Shown here: in pieces, positions 36,879 to 53,071 of the stretch | How positions within the stretch are numbered: the first letter of the stretch is position 1 | Layout of the letters: each line of letters begins with the position of its first letter | Origin: Cryphonectria parasitica EP155 | Taxonomy: Eukaryota; Ascomycota; Sordariomycetes; Diaporthales; Cryphonectriaceae | Length of the DNA: 64,000 bases | NCBI RefSeq assembly: GCF_011745365.1 | Contig: NW_024468912.1 | Coordinates: 3,224,001-3,288,000 of the forward strand | Direction of reading: 5' to 3' | Program-made: the position numbers and the translations under genes | The notes under the pieces: model-generated | The model's input: the letters and a program-made list of their open reading frames with translations, nothing else | Told to the model about the DNA's origin: nothing | Database searches by the model: none

Positions 36879-39800
36879 TTTGTTATGATGCTGGGCGTTT
36901 CGAAGAAAACAAGAAAGATTAAGTAGGTGTTAAAAGAAGTGTCCAGCGTGTCGTCGCCAGTGCAGAGTTCAATAAACACTTCGCCGCAATGGAGGGCTTG
37001 ATGGAAAGGAAGAAGAAGAGAAGAAGAAACTGAAGTAACGAGTGGACAGTTTGCTGGTGCGATTGCTATTTGCGATCGTGGTGGTTGTTGTTGTTTTTAA
37101 GAATAGGTAGGCCAAGACCACGCAAACCTGAGACGAAGGAAGATAGGGCCGTGGAAAAAGAGAAGAGGAAGTCCAGGCCGTCTGGTGGTCTTTCGCTTAT
37201 GAAGAGGAGAACGGACCTTGAACCGGGTATTTGCAGCCGCTACCAGGGGCTATGCCTAATCGCAGTGTCTGACAGGGCAGGTGGATGGGGGGAAGGGGAA
37301 AAGGAGGATGAGCGGTCGTGGTCGCAGTGGGAGGAAAATCGACAAGGTTCCTAATTCACTGTCGGGGCAGTTCATTAGCTGGGAGTTGGCAGTGCCAAGG
37401 TTGACCCATCTGTAAAGTACCTGAACCTGGCAGCGAGCGATATGAACGATGCGGCGATAAGGGGGGGATGGCAAATGGGGCGCGGCCTCCAGGAAATAGG
37501 GGCTGCAGGGTTTCGCCAGATTCTTCTTGGATTTCTTGCCCGAATGAAATTGCGCCTCTCGCAACCACCCAGTCCGCGCTCGCTTTTCACCTTGACAAGC
37601 CAGCCATAAGACACTATACTATGTAGCAATGTGGCTGGTGGGCTGTAATTTCCAGCGTCTTTTGGTTTTCATAGCGTATCCTGAAAGCATTCAGAGTATT
37701 TTCTTAGGCGGGAGGGAAACAAACCAAGGTAGGCGGTGAGTACCACGGTACTGAAAACTCTCTTGAGGATGACGACGACTTGCTCCTGGGGAATCCATTG
37801 TGAACACACTCTATCTGGCAAAGGCGATTTTACCTTTTTTTGCTTTTTCCTTCTCTTTTAACCCCATCCCAAAATCGCACACTCCGAGCCGCTTTTCTTT
37901 GTGACAGTAATATTCCCTTCAGGTCTAATCAGAGCTTTCGAGTCATGTACATAGTATATCCTTTTTTCTTCTTCCTTTTTTCTTTCTCAACAGCAGAATC
38001 AGCACAAGGTGACGTCGATTGAGGAGTCAGTTTTTATCGGCTCGGAAATCTCGACATGTATATGCCAAGGCAAGACGATGCAGCTGACGTCTGCACGCTG
38101 ACTGCTGGGTTATTCCCGTGCGGCGAGCGGCATTCGTAGAAGGACGGAACAAGCCGGCAGTTGAGTGACATCCTAATGTAAGACGCTGGAGTCTTTGTCT
38201 TGTTGTGTCTCCCAAGGCTCTGTAGCTATTGTTGTATAGGACCGTGCACAATTGCTAGATTACTGCGCTGCCAGGGACCAGCGGGATCCTGAACTGGGTT
38301 GCCAGCTCGTTAGAACAGATCTCTCATGGGTCACTACTGCCCACGTGTTCTCGACCCGGTGCGCTATGCTGTCTGTGACCATGTGTACAATACCCTAGAG
38401 GCACTGATTGTTCATCAACCACACTATCGCTGGACGAAACCCTGGACTACATAATGAACACGAGTCCAAGTAAGCCGTTCTCCCTCGCTGATTCGCGGAA
38501 GCCAAGCATCTGAGGGAGGGAATATTTCTGTGAGTGAGACTTTTCATGTTAATGGCGTAGGAAAGTTGCGTTGTGGCGTGGGCTAGATGTCCGCTACCCG
38601 GAACCAATACCGGTACGGAGTAGCATCATATAAATAGAACCCCCAATATCGCCGCCGTTCGAGGGGTGTGGACTGGATGGTGCCGGACCAAAATTGCCCG
38701 AGTCATGGAAATCACTGGCCATCCCGTAGTGCACGTTCTATCCCAAACCACGGCTCGGCTAATTAAGCAGTAGTCCATAGTACTATGGGTATGCAGTAGT
38801 CAGCCGTGAGGCTCTCATTTGAAGGTCTTTCACACTTGCGTCATGGCGAATTGAAAATCGCCCGAAAGAGCTCATTTAGATGCTTTGCAATAATTATTTG
38901 ATGTGAAGCAATCATCTCTATGCGACTTAGCGTTGCTCTTCCTCATCAGAATACTATCTCGGCCTTGGCCAAGACGGCATGTCTGGCCAGGGTGCTTTTC
39001 TTTAGAAAAATTGCTAGGGTTATTTCAAGAGCCGCAATCGCGCGGCAATCCTACCCAAATACGGTCAATGAATCTGCTATGGAGATTTATCTTCGGTATT
39101 AATCAACTGCTGATCCCACCATGGTGAAACGGGATCAGCAAACCAAGAGATCTGCAGCCAACAAAAGAAGCAAGAAGAAGGATCTGTTATTTTTTTTCCC
39201 CTCCCTTTTTTCCCTTCTTTTTCTTCTTTCTTTTCTTCTTCAATTGACTGCAGGACGGTGTGCCCCCTGAAACCAGCTCCTTCTGCCCTGCTGGTCTCAC
39301 AGGCCGTCAACCCAAGGCCTGTAGTAGACGGAAAGGCGAGGCACAAGATTGAAGTCAGTCTCATCTTAAGGTTTGTAGGAAATCAATCCGTGGATGTGGT
39401 CTGTCGCATTCTGGGGCCCTCATGACGCACGTATCAAGCACGAGCACGCCGTGGTTGTGGTCAAGATAACTGGATAGATTACCACATGCATCGCTCATTT
39501 CATAGGAAATTAAACGTACCGGGGGGACTGGTAGTAGAGGTTACACTTTAAAGATTGATGAGCCGGACTTTGAGTCCAAAAACCGCTCAACAAGTCGATG
39601 GCGAAAGACAATTCAAGTCGTCAGGAAATTAACACCCGTCACCTTGCAGCAAGCTATTGGCTTCCGCTGCCTTCCGTGCACGCTCTAGCACTTTGCGAAG
39701 GTTCTCGCATGGTCGCCATATTTTTAGATAATGTTGATCTACCTGTATGTTATGTGTTCCGCCGAACATCTTTTATTACACAACTTTGAGACGGTGAGGA

Positions 39801-40980
39801 TGGCCCGTGAGGGTGGGGACTAACCCACCACTAAAACGTCAGATCATGACCACCTGTCTCATGGAGGAATTTCATGTCACCAACGAAAACTTAGCAAACT
39901 TAGCAATGTTGGAGGGTATTGTCCGAGACAGCTACGACATTATAAAAATAAGAAATTAAGAGAAGAAGAGAAAGAAAGAGGGAAGAGGGAAGAGGAGGAA
40001 GAAAGGATGAAAAAGGCGATGCGGTGCCTTGTCACACTGGTAAAGGAAGCAGGAAAGATGTTGAGTTTGTACAGCAAGCAGACATGCCAAATGCAACTAA
40101 GCTCGCCACCACATCGTACAAGACAGAGAAGAGAGGGGGAAATAAAGGCGGAGGATTAGAAGCGAAAAAAAAGAAGGAAAAAAAAAGACCCAGAGAAAAG
40201 TAAAGAAAGATTTAGCGAAAACCTACACTATCTGCCAGCCCGTCTCTCAGCGCCAATCATGACCACCTGCCATAGTAGGTTGTTTCTCATGTAGACCTAT
40301 CACAAAGTAGTTAATCTCAACAGGTGTTGTTGAAGAGCTTAAAAAAAAAAGCTCTCGAAACACTTTTGTCACCGCCATCCCACCATCAGTATTGCTGCGG
40401 TTTGAAAGATCCATGTACAGAGGCCAGCTGGCCCTTATGCCGTTCGCGACCCACCATATCTACTAACACGAGGGCCCACGAGCGCCACCCACTTGATGTC
40501 CACCGCTGCATTGCCAGCAGTTGAACCTGTTTCAAGCCTTTTGGCCCCTGTCATTCCATCCCTCGAGCTGCCCAGGGCTGCCCGCCTACAGAACTTAGCG
40601 TGGTCTGTGGGTGGGGGACCCCCTACCTGATCCCTGCATTCCATTCATTTTACCGACGAGTTGTGGTCCAGGTGAAAAGAAGAAAAAAAAGGAGAACCCC
40701 TCCAAAAGCACGGCCACGGTCTGGGGGAGAAAGGACAGACCCCTGAGTGATCAGTGATAGACAACCAGCTCGAAGCTCCAGAGGGATTATTATCTTTCTG
40801 CCGTCCTTCCGCCACCTTGACCTGTTCTTGCGATCTGTTTTCTTACCTTCGACCTTAGACTCTTGTCCCAAACCACAACACGCCTGTTTGTCTTCGTGCT
40901 GAACTGTCGCGAACAACAGAACCAGACAGCTCCTCCTTCCTACCACATCACGCCGAGTTTACTCTGTTCAAGCACTCACA
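36879..40980. other. 4.1 kb gene-free region between transporter and UGM
   Basis: Both flanking genes start at its edges and point outward. All frames are short and have no conserved content. Features are purine/pyrimidine tracts at about 39190-39240 and 39955-40010, A-rich tracts at 40165-40200, and otherwise ordinary sequence. No tRNA, LTR or terminal repeat was recognised. It could hold long promoters or noncoding RNA. Confidence 0.6.
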
Positions 40981-42854
<1,874 letters not shown>

Positions 42855-43108
42855 GGCAAACGAGAGACTTGGAGCACACGTATGATGAAAGGCAAGCAGG
42901 GCAGGCAAGGTTGATTCGGGTTAGGAGTTGCATGGGAATTAAAGATAGGAAGGATGATTCTTTTGACATTTCTGATGAGGATTTTTTTTATTTTTTATTT
43001 TGCAATTGCCATCGTCCGGCTAGACGGCATGGAAAGATCCGCATCCATGGCATAAACACCAATCGTCGAAAAACAAAAGACGGACACGACGGAGAAATGA
43101 GAGGATTG

Positions 43109-43161
<53 letters not shown>

Positions 43162-44898
43162 CAGACATGACCGCCCGCCGGTCCTGGGTATACACAAATC
43201 CAAGGCTTCGATAGACATAGATATTCTTTTTGCTTGTCTTCATGGCAATCACCACCCGCAGCTTCTCCTTCTCATTTTACATCGACCCAAAAATTCTGTG
43301 ATCCTAACAAGATGTCGAGTTCAACAGCGTGCAGTCTTCTAGAAGCATTTTCTCAGGCCCGGCCGCCTGAAACAGCCGAATTCAGGGACCATGCTTCACT
43401 GAGCTTGGGACGATTCCCACCCGCACCAGCCGCTGATGTCATAGGAAGAAGGGACGGGGTAGTGAAAAACATGCAAGAACGGAGAGAAAAGGCAAATTTA
43501 GCGACACGGGATTGCGGCGCCGGCACGCCCGAGTTGTGCGCATCAGACAACTTGAAACTGTATCGCGAGCAACAGTTGTACAGCTTTCTGGGGAGATAGG
43601 CTTGTGGAGTTGTTTAAACGATCTACAAAAGTTTTGTTGAATATTTAGTCTCTACAATCACCCCTCAAAATGAACCCATAAGAAACAGCTCATGTATTTC
43701 CATACGAAATTGTTGGTGGGGATGCACAAACCTCTTGTGGAATGTGTGATGGGGGATATTTCTGGGTCTCGGAACACTCTTTAACTGGCCCTATGGATTG
43801 TGCTGTGAAAAGGGGGCAAAAAGAGATATTCTCCCAGAGAATGAAAGATCGTCTTCTGAATATGGAAGAGATTTTCTTCAAGCGTACGATGTACCTGTCA
43901 ATCGCAGCTGTTGTCCAATCAGTCCTGTCCACCTAGACACTTTCCCGGCAAGGCCCCAAAAGCACCACGGTATCACTGCCAAAGAATTTTGTAGGCCAAT
44001 TCAAGCCTAAGGATGCAAGACTAGGTGGCAGCAGCACTATGTCTGAAAACGATACTTCCTGCAGCTACACCCAGGCCAGACTGTTAGCTGCAGAGCAGAG
44101 GCGCAAGAATCAGGAGATGCTGCGAATTTTTGTGTGATAAGAGGATGCATGTGTCAGCAGCTTGATCTTGTGCACTGGATGCTCCTCAAGTGACTTCCCT
44201 CCCTTTCCTGTTGACAAACAATACAGCTACTCACAGTGGAACGACCCACCAAATACAGGGTCTAGAATCCCACAAGGCTGGACTTGTATCCCCCTTCTCG
44301 GCCCTTCTCTGATGTGCAGTAAAGCGTCTGAGTAGCTGCTCAGGGATTCGATATCTCACACCAAGCCCAGCCGCTCCGGCAGCAAACAAGCTTACCTTCA
44401 GCGGTCGTCAGAACCTAGAATTTAGGACGAAGAGGTCCCAGCCACCCCTGTCCTCAGTAAGTCAGACACTACCTCACTTTTTGGGAGGCATTACCTCATC
44501 GCTGCTGGTGCCGACCTCCCAAAACCCAACTACTCCCAGTCAAGTCTTTTAGAGTGTGGGGATCCAAGCAGCATCCGATCTGAAGAACGCAAGACATTCG
44601 AGGGTCTTGCTGCAAGTCTCAACGCCACCCGCGCATATCTCGTTCAACCTACACGCGTACGCCCGTGCAACAGAACAGCAGCAGCAACACTACACTAACA
44701 CAGGCCAGCAGCGTGCTCGGTCGAGGTCCCTGCGTTTCTCCTGTACAGCGAACCATGTTTCCAAGCGGGCTGAGACCAGGTCACGACAGCTGAGGGTGTG
44801 TGTCTCTCAACCTTTCCAGCCCTCCCACTTCTCGCGCGCCGCAGACCGCGCCGATACCGACACCGACGCCGGCCTGTCTCCTCCCCCAGTCCAGCAGG
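42855..44898. other. 2 kb intergenic region with a (GA)n repeat
   Basis: 3' flank of UGM, then the leader of the histidine kinase gene. Frames through the repeat code only Arg-Glu or Ser-Leu runs. Small frames upstream of 44899 (for example from 44556) may act as upstream ORFs. Confidence 0.6.
43111..43159. repeat. (AG)24 microsatellite
   Basis: Uninterrupted AG repeat of 49 bases in the probable 3' UTR or downstream flank of UGM, about 260 bp past its stop. Confidence 0.95.
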
Positions 44899-47800
44899 AT
44901 GGACGGGTCGGCCATTCAGGACGATCTGCTGGATTCGGCGCTCGACCCCCCACCGCGCATCTTCGAGCGGCTCTCGCAGATCGCAGGGTACTCTTGGGAC
45001 GAGACAATACCTCCTACACATTCTAGCTACGACAACTGGTAGGCGCACCCTGGGCTTTGATCTGTGTGTACATGTACAAATTCTGATGATTGTCTTTTTT
45101 CATTTTTTGTTTATGAGCAGGCACATCAGTGGCACCCGTTTTGCACCCCGATACTCGAGCCAACATGGGACCAGCCCGTCGTCCGCGGCCAGAGGCTTCT
45201 CGAACGCTTCGAGCTCGACGCGGGTCTCTCCTTCCGAACCGCCGCCCTCGTCATATTCGAATGGATCGTTTAGTGAAGCCAGTGCCGGCGGCGACGACTC
45301 TTCCGTCGGAGCGGTGGTGGAGCAGCCAGTGATCGCAAAGGTGTCCTACCATGTCCTGCGGGAAGAGAGGGTATTCCATATCATGAAGAATTTGGTAGCT
45401 ACCGCAGACCCCAATCAGGAACACATACCACAGCCTTTGGACCTGGTAAGGCTCGCCCCCGCGCCGGGAGACCGGGCCCAGATCATCGTTGCGATATATC
45501 ACTCTCCTGGCCACAATCTCCTTCCCAAGATCATGGACATGGGGCCAGCGTTCTACAACGCTCGCAAGGTTGAGGATAAATGGGTCGCCGACATCCGAGA
45601 TCCACGGCTCGAGACCCCAATCAGTCTGAACTTGTTCTTGGACTTCGCTATCGGCGCGACGCAATGCCTGGAAATGATACATCACGGCGTGGGTGTTATA
45701 CACGGCGAGATACGAGGCGACTCTTTCCACTTCAACGAGGAGACGAGTAAAGTGAAACTGGTGACTGTCGGGTCCGGACTGCGATCTTTTGAGCACGGCC
45801 TGACAAGCACGGGCTGGTCCAGCTTGTCCAAAGAGATTGGGGCCAAAAACAAATTGCTGTATATCAGCCCAGAGCAGACGGGACGAATGCCCGCCGAGCC
45901 GGACGCGCGGACTGATATCTACTCCTTGGGCGTTCTTTTCTGGATACTGTTGACGCAGAGTCCAATTTTCGATGGGGACACACCGCTGGACATCGTACAG
46001 GGAGTACTGGGTAAGAGAATCCCGAACGTGTCGACGATCCGGCTAGACGTCCCGGATGTGCTCGGGAGGGTCATCCAGAAGTGCACCGCGAAGAACGTCG
46101 GAGACCGATATCATTCCATAAGCGGCCTGAGATATGACTTGGTGAAGGTACAGGAGTTCCTGTGTGATGGCAACTGGCAGGCGCTCAAGGAATGGCGTAT
46201 TGCGTCTCGAGACGTCAGCTCGTTCTTCTTGCTCCCTTCGATAATGATTGGGCGGCAAAAGGAACGGGCGGAGCTCTTGAAGGTCATTGAGCGGGTTGCC
46301 AAGTCCCATGCCATGACCCAGCAGGGTCAGCCAAATAGATTTTCCGATGCATCAGGTTTGTCGAACGAACTTCTGGATGCTGCTGACTTGTCTGCGAGCG
46401 ATGGAGGCAGCTCAGAGGCTGGCGGAAACAGGCAGAGCGGCTCTTATACTGCTACTATCGGCTCTGATCCAAGGTCTCGAAGCAGTGTGATCCCATCGTC
46501 GGTCTACTCAACCGACTCCCCAGGCCTATCAGGAGATTTGATCACACCTAGCCGCACATCAGCGAAGCCCTGGGATCGGCATCAGTCCATATCGCTCGAA
46601 ACGAGGAGTCTGGTGAACAGTCTCGGCGAAGAGCGGGAGTCTCGGTATACGCCTACAACTGATTCCTCATCTAGTCTCTCCAGACAGTTAGGCAACGCCA
46701 AATTCCGCCGACGAGGGCACTGCGAGGTTGTCACCATCGAGGGAGCAGGCGGTCTAGGAAAGACTTGTCTTGTGCAGTCTGTCCTCGCCGATTCCAGGAG
46801 AAGCGGATACTGCGCCACCGCTAAGTTCGACACGGCTAGGAGAACAGCATTCGGGCCTCTTCTCAAGTTACTTTCCTCTCTCTTCCGACAGGTCTGGGGC
46901 GAACGCAACACCGAGACACCGTTCCACCAAGCCCTGAAGCAATATATTCGGCCAGCATGGCCGATGCTGCATCAGGTGCTCAACCTCCCAGAATTTCTCA
47001 TCGGTCCTGTAGATACAAGCATCGCCAGGAGCATGTCCAATGCGTCGGGGCCAAGCGTGCAGGCAAGGAACAGGGCGTCCGGGGTAGTGAAGCGCAGGGG
47101 CTCATCGCCCGGAGGAACGTCGACTCCACCTTCGTCCTCTTACCGTGGTTCTGTTGTGTCGACTACAAGCTCACAGGATTTTTTACGGACTGGCGCATCG
47201 ACCAAATCAATCCGGATGATGAACACGTTCCTCGACGTTCTCAGAATGTTTGCACACCACAAATTCGTCTGCTTTGTGCTTGAGGATCTTCATTTTGCGT
47301 GAGTACTTTTTGTGTCCGGCCAGAGCTGCTGAGGCATCAGTCATCCTTCCAGGGTGTTCTGAGGACTTAATACTTCGGGCCAAGGGAGCAGTTAATTGAC
47401 ATTGACCCAGGGACGACGAGTCACTAGAACTCATCACTCAAATCATCAGCGCAAGGCTCAAGATGGTCATCGTCATGACGTATCGTCCGGAAGAGTTGTC
47501 CCCTCAAAAGGTCCAAAGCATAATATCCCCACCCGACTTCGAAGACCAACCCAGAGGACCAATCGTCACCCGTATTCCGCTCTCGCCCCTGGGAGAAGAT
47601 GAGATTATCCAATATGTCTCGGCAACGCTGTCGAAACCAAAGGAGGACATTCTTCCCTTGGCTTTGGTGATTCAGTCAAAATCCGGCGGCAATCCCTTTT
47701 ACATACGTGAGATGCTCTCTGCCTGTCACAGCAAACGATGCATCTTTTACGATTACAAATCGAGTCAGTGGGTTTACGACCTTGACAAGCTGTTTGAGGA

Positions 47801-50800
47801 GTTCCAGGGTGAGCAGAACTATGATGTGCTCGACACAAACTTCATCACACGGCGTCTTAGCGAACTACCAGAAGCTTCAAAGTGTCTCCTTGGATGGGCC
47901 GCTCTTCTTGGTCACTCATTCTCCTTCGGTACGTTTTTATCCCCACGCATTAGTCCGAAGCAATTTCTCGTCACCTCTTCGACTCTCACTTGATTCCTTT
48001 TTTTTTTTTTTTCTTCCCAAATCACAGAGTTTTCTTAATCAACATGGGCTCCCAGTCCGTCTCAGGGGCTAGTGTTTTCTGACCCAAAAGCTACGTAGAT
48101 CTCATTTGCCATCTCCTCAGGGGTGAGTGTCAAGATGCGTGTGCCTTGTCACCATCGGAGCACATACATCGTCCTTATAAGCAACAAGAGGCGGTGGCGG
48201 GGTTGCAGGCAGCGATCCAGGCTCTGGTAATAGTACCGAGCGAGACCGATGACCGCTTTCGCTTCGCGCACGATCGATACATACAAGCCGCTAGTCAGCT
48301 GAAACTTTGTGATGCGCGGAAGATGCATTTTGTAATCGCCCAGGTCCTCATGAAGTACTACTTAGAGGATGGCAAGATGAAAGAGAACATCGCCTCGCAT
48401 ATCTGCGAATCCGTCGACATCATACGGCAGCGCGTGCAAGTTCGGCGACCCTATCGTCAGCTTCTGTTTGACTGTGCAAAGGTCAGCACGGAGCGCGGTG
48501 CGAGACCGACTGCCGCCAAGTTTTACACCAACGCGGTTGCGCTTCTTCAAACAAACCCCTGGGACGACGGCATAGAGGATGTCTCGTACGAGGAGACAAG
48601 TCAATTATACCTCCGTGCCGCGGAGTGTTATCTTTGTAAGGCGTCCCGCTGTCCATGCCGAGACTCTTTGATTCGCACAGTACTAATTAGACTCTGTCAA
48701 GACATGGGCAACCACGGCGCGGCTAATGCCTTGCTGGGAACTATTTTCATGTCAGGTAGGTCGCTCGGAAGCAGCAGTTCAGTCTTCCTTTTTCCTTGAC
48801 TGACCATTGTACAGCGAGAACTGCATTCGACAAGGCGCCCGCCTCTGTTCTGCAAGCTAGGATATTCTCCCAGGCAGGCGACGCTGAAGAGGCCTTAAGG
48901 TGTCTTGTGCAATGCCTCAAAGATCTTGACGTGCCGTTTGACGAGCATCCGACCTGGGAGAAGTGCGATGCCGAGTTTGAGAGGGTAATTGTCGAGATCC
49001 GGTCTCTGGAGCGAAACGAGATCGTCAACCCGCCCCACACGGACGATCCGAATTTGGCATCCATCGGAGCCGTGCTTGCAGATGCCATCAGCGCAGCCTG
49101 GTGGAGCGATTGTGTCATGTTCTTCCATCTCTCCCTCGTGATGGTGGACGTTCATTTGAGCCGTGGAGCGTTCCCAAGCAGCGGTATGGCATTCTTACAT
49201 ATTGCCATGGTTGCCCTCTCCAGGTTCAGCATGGCGGAACTGGCTATTGAGTTGGGCTCTATCTCGCTGGACCTCCTGGATAAGTACCGAGACGCCTTTT
49301 CTATGGCCCGAGGCTACATGTTGTATTCATTTCTCGTTGGTCATGCTCAGATGCCTTTAAGCGTCGCTGTGAGTCAGGTTGAGGCTGCTGTCGAATATGC
49401 TACCGTTGCAGGAGACCGCACGTCCACCATCCTCAGCTTCGGCATGCTCGGCCAGTTGAAATTCTTCGCCAGTGAGAATTGCGCGGACTTGGAAGCATTC
49501 TGCCAATATGGCTGCGAGGACGTCCCATATTGGCACCAGGATACGCGTGGTGGGACGCTTCTCATCGCACTTCGGCAGGTCTGCCGGGCTTTGCAGGGAA
49601 AGACGCGGGTTGCTATTGCGGAACAGGTAATGGATGACACCCAGAACAGTCACAACTCCGCTGCATACAAATCGTGGCTGGATGCGAATACGAAGAACGG
49701 CCAGCGCTCCGTCACCTGGTATGAGACGCTGGAGATGATCCCGCTCTTCCTCTTTGGGCACTACGATAGGGCAGTGCAAATGGGTAAACGCTGTGTTGCC
49801 AACGAACAACTCCTATGGTCCGGTGAGTTGTTGCCCCTGTTCTACTGTTGCGATACTGTTGCGATACTGCTGCTTTTGTTCCGGGAGATCTCCAGTATAG
49901 CAGTAGCTTTTTGAGCGTCAATAAGGGATTCTGACAAAGTCTTAGCACGCAATACTCGATCAGTCATGTTGTTCTATGGGCTGTCTCTTGCAGGTCTCAT
50001 TTTCCATAGACTGGATGATCCTCGCAATCAGAAAAATGATATGGACGAGGAAATCAAGGCTACAGTCGAGACACTGGAGTTTCTACGAAGGAGAATTCTG
50101 GACTGGGAAACGGTGTCCAACATCAACTATCTGCCCTGGGACCATTTTCTGGAAGCGCAAATCCTCGAACTCAAGCATGACACCGGTCAGGCTGTTCGCG
50201 TGTATGAAGATGCACTAGACCACGCCTCTGAGCAGAGTCTGGCTTTCGAGGAGGCGGTTGGCAACTACCTCATGGCTGGGCTTTTCATAAGAAGAGGCGC
50301 TCGGAGGTCAGCCAAGTCTGCTCTTATGGAGGCCGTTGGCCTCTTCCGTGCCATGAGTGCCACAGGGCTAGCAGAGCGGATCGAGGAGGACCACCACCTT
50401 CTGCTTCATGGCCCCACCCGAAACCCGCGTACCGTCGACGCCATCGTACAAACTGATTTTGCGGGAGATCCGCTTACTGTACAATACCGTGCAGTTGATG
50501 GAGAGGCAGAGGTTCCGCCACAACCGGCTCTAGCGAGCATCTCTGAGCTTGAAGAGAGCCGGATAGGAGCCTGGAGAGGCTCGATGCATCCTCCCGAGGC
50601 CGGTGCTGGCCTGCCCTCCCTCGATATGATCGACCTCCACGCCATACTCGTGTCTTCGCAAGTCATTTCGTCCATTCTCGAGGTCCAAGAACTCCTCAAG
50701 ACGATGTGTGATGTGATCTTGCAAACATGTGGAGGGACGGCGACGCTAGCGGCCATAATTGTTGACGATTCTGATCAGTGGTGTGTCGCGGCGAGCGGCG

Positions 50801-53071
50801 ACCCAGAGAGAGGTGCACAAGCTCACAAGCCTGCGGTGCCGTTGAGTTCATCGCAGCACATGGTCCCAGAGAATGTTATCCTCTACTGTACCCGCTTCAG
50901 GGAGGCGGTGTGGAGTCCTGATATCAACAGCGACGAGCGGTTCGGAGTCAGCGAGCAATGGCTCCAGAAGAACCCCACGGGTCGTGCTATAATCGCGTAT
51001 CCCATCAGCCACGGCACAGGTCCACTGCTTGGTTGTCTCTATCTTGAAGGGAGCCCAGGTTCATTCACCGACCGCAACGTCACCGTCACGCAGCTCCTCG
51101 TCAACCAGATCGGCATCAGCTATTCAAACGCCCTGTCTCTGAAGGCGATCGAGAAAGTATCGAGCGAGAACGCCAGCATGATCGAAGCCCAAAAGCGCGC
51201 CTTGTTGCAGGCTCAGGAGGCCGAAACCAAAGCCAAGGCTGCAGAAGCCCAGGCGAGGCGCAACGAGAAGCGTGCGGAGGAGGCTGCCAAGGCGAAGAGT
51301 ATCTTCTTGGCAAATGTGTCGCATGAGCTTCGCACACCTCTGAACGGCGTCATTGGCAATTCAGAACTACTGAAGGACTCGAACCTCTCGAAAGAGCAAC
51401 TCGAGATGGCTGACTCGATCCGGGTCTCTGCCGATCTACTGCTCACTGTCATCAACGACATCTTGGACTTCTCCAAGATGGAGGCGGACAAGATGAAGCT
51501 CTACATCACTGCTTTCAATCCGGAAGAGATGGTGCGGGAGGTTGTTCGCGCCCAATCGTACAGCAATCGAGAGAAGACAAAGCGGCAGAACGTTTCTATT
51601 GTTCGCGACATCAACCTACCGCCCATGCTCATATACGGAGATCCAATTCGTTTGCACCAGGTCCTCGGCAATCTGATATCGAACAGTCTGAAATTTACCG
51701 AGGACGGTTCGGTCACGATTGGAGCTCGTCTCGAGTCAGAGACAAGTGAGAGAGCCACCCTGACGTTCTGGGTGAAAGACACCGGCATCGGAATCTCGCC
51801 AGAACAGAAGGCAAAGCTCTTCCAGCCCTTCAGCCAAGCCGATACGTCTACCGCGCGCAAATACGGCGGGAGTGGGCTGGGCTTGTCCATCTGTAAGTCG
51901 CTGATTGAGACGATGATGAAGGGTGAGATCGAGTTGGAGAGCGAGCAGAACGTCGGAACCACGGCTTGGTTTACCGTCACATTTGACAAAGCCAAGCCTA
52001 ATGTCGCGGCTGGTGACCCTCGCGGCCTGCCCGACAGCTTCTCTCAGAGGTCTTCTGACAACGTGAACCGGGAGGCCTCTCCCAACCCATACCTCGATCT
52101 CTCTGTGATTCCGAAAGACGAACTGCGAGTGTGTATCGCAGAGGACAATGCCATCAACCAGAAGATCGCGATTCAGTATGTTCAGAGACTCGGCTACACC
52201 AAAGTCGACGCTTACGACAACGGGCTGAAAGCTGTCGAGGGCCTGCGCCAAAAGGCTAAGGAGGGTCAGCCGTACCATATCATCCTGATGGACGTGCAGA
52301 TGCCGGTGATGGACGGATACAATGCCACACGGTTACTACGAAAGGACCCGATCGAGGCGGTACGCAAAATCTTGGTCATCGCCATGACCGCGAGCGCCAT
52401 TCAAGGAGACCGTGAGAAGTGCTTGGCGGCTGGCATGAATGATGTATGTGCTTTTCTGGTTTTGTCACTCCTTTTCTGCACTGTGTCCTATGCTCCTTGC
52501 CCTCACTCTGTGCACCAAGGCCTGCCTTCAGAAATCGAAAGCTAACTTTCAAACGCTATAGTATCTAGCGAAGCCGGTGCGCTCGGACGTGCTCAAGAGG
52601 AAGTTGGAGACCTATATCAATCCAGGGGAAAGGAAGCTTAGCGAAGCATCGATAATCAGTCCAGGCGGCTCTCCTTCTAGCGCAAGCCCGCCTACATCAT
52701 CACGCCCCACGAGCACGACCACTGAAACGAACGGCAGTGCACTCAGCATAGCTAGCCCTCCTATCAAAGGCAATCGACCAGACAGCAACCCCCCGGAAGG
52801 CAATGGTGGAAGCCCTGTTCCACCCACAAGGAGTTCGAGCGACAACAGGATGTCGGACGCCGGCTCCGTGGACACCAGCAGCATCACTGGCGGCGGCGGC
52901 GCTGGCGGAAAGATCCGGAATAAGCTGACTAAAAATCGCGGCAGCAATGACACGCTCGATGTCGGAAAAGAGAAGGAGAAGGACAAGGACAAGGGCAAAT
53001 CAGTGCTCAAGAAGAAGAATCCGCTGCAGAGGAGAGGTAGTAGCGAGAATACCCCGGACGAGCAGCAGTGA
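44899..53071 (+). CDS. Hybrid histidine kinase resembling group X (Mak2/Mak3/Chk1-like)
   Basis: Very large sensor kinase thought to feed stress signals to the Ypd1 phosphorelay. Exons: 44899-45038, 45121-47298, 47411-47928, 48099-48635, 48702-48755, 48815-49822, 49946-52443, 52562-53071; 2480 residues. Order: Ser/Thr-kinase-like domain about 120-440 (VIHGEIRGDSFHF where HRDLKPxN is expected, then DIYSLGVLFWILL), so catalytically dead by sequence; AAA/STAND ATPase near 590 (EGAGGLGKTCLVQ) with Walker B FVCFVLEDLHFADD; long helical repeat region; GAF about 1710-1870; HisKA with SHELRTPLNGVIG (His1938); HATPase (LHQVLGNLISNSLKFT, DTGIGI, GGSGLGLSI); receiver LMDVQMPVMDGY (Asp2261) and LAKPV. 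A Ser/Gly/Lys-rich tail follows. The 48099 and 48702 acceptors were chosen by frame and family match. Confidence 0.92.

Noticed and set aside
43089..43218. Arg-Glu and Ser-Leu repeat proteins across the AG repeat
   Set aside because: Pure translation of a microsatellite.
47929..48098. Frameshift or assembly error in the histidine kinase gene
   Set aside because: A 170-nt intron with a TAG acceptor at 48097-48098 restores frame and the family sequence (LICHLLRGECQD).
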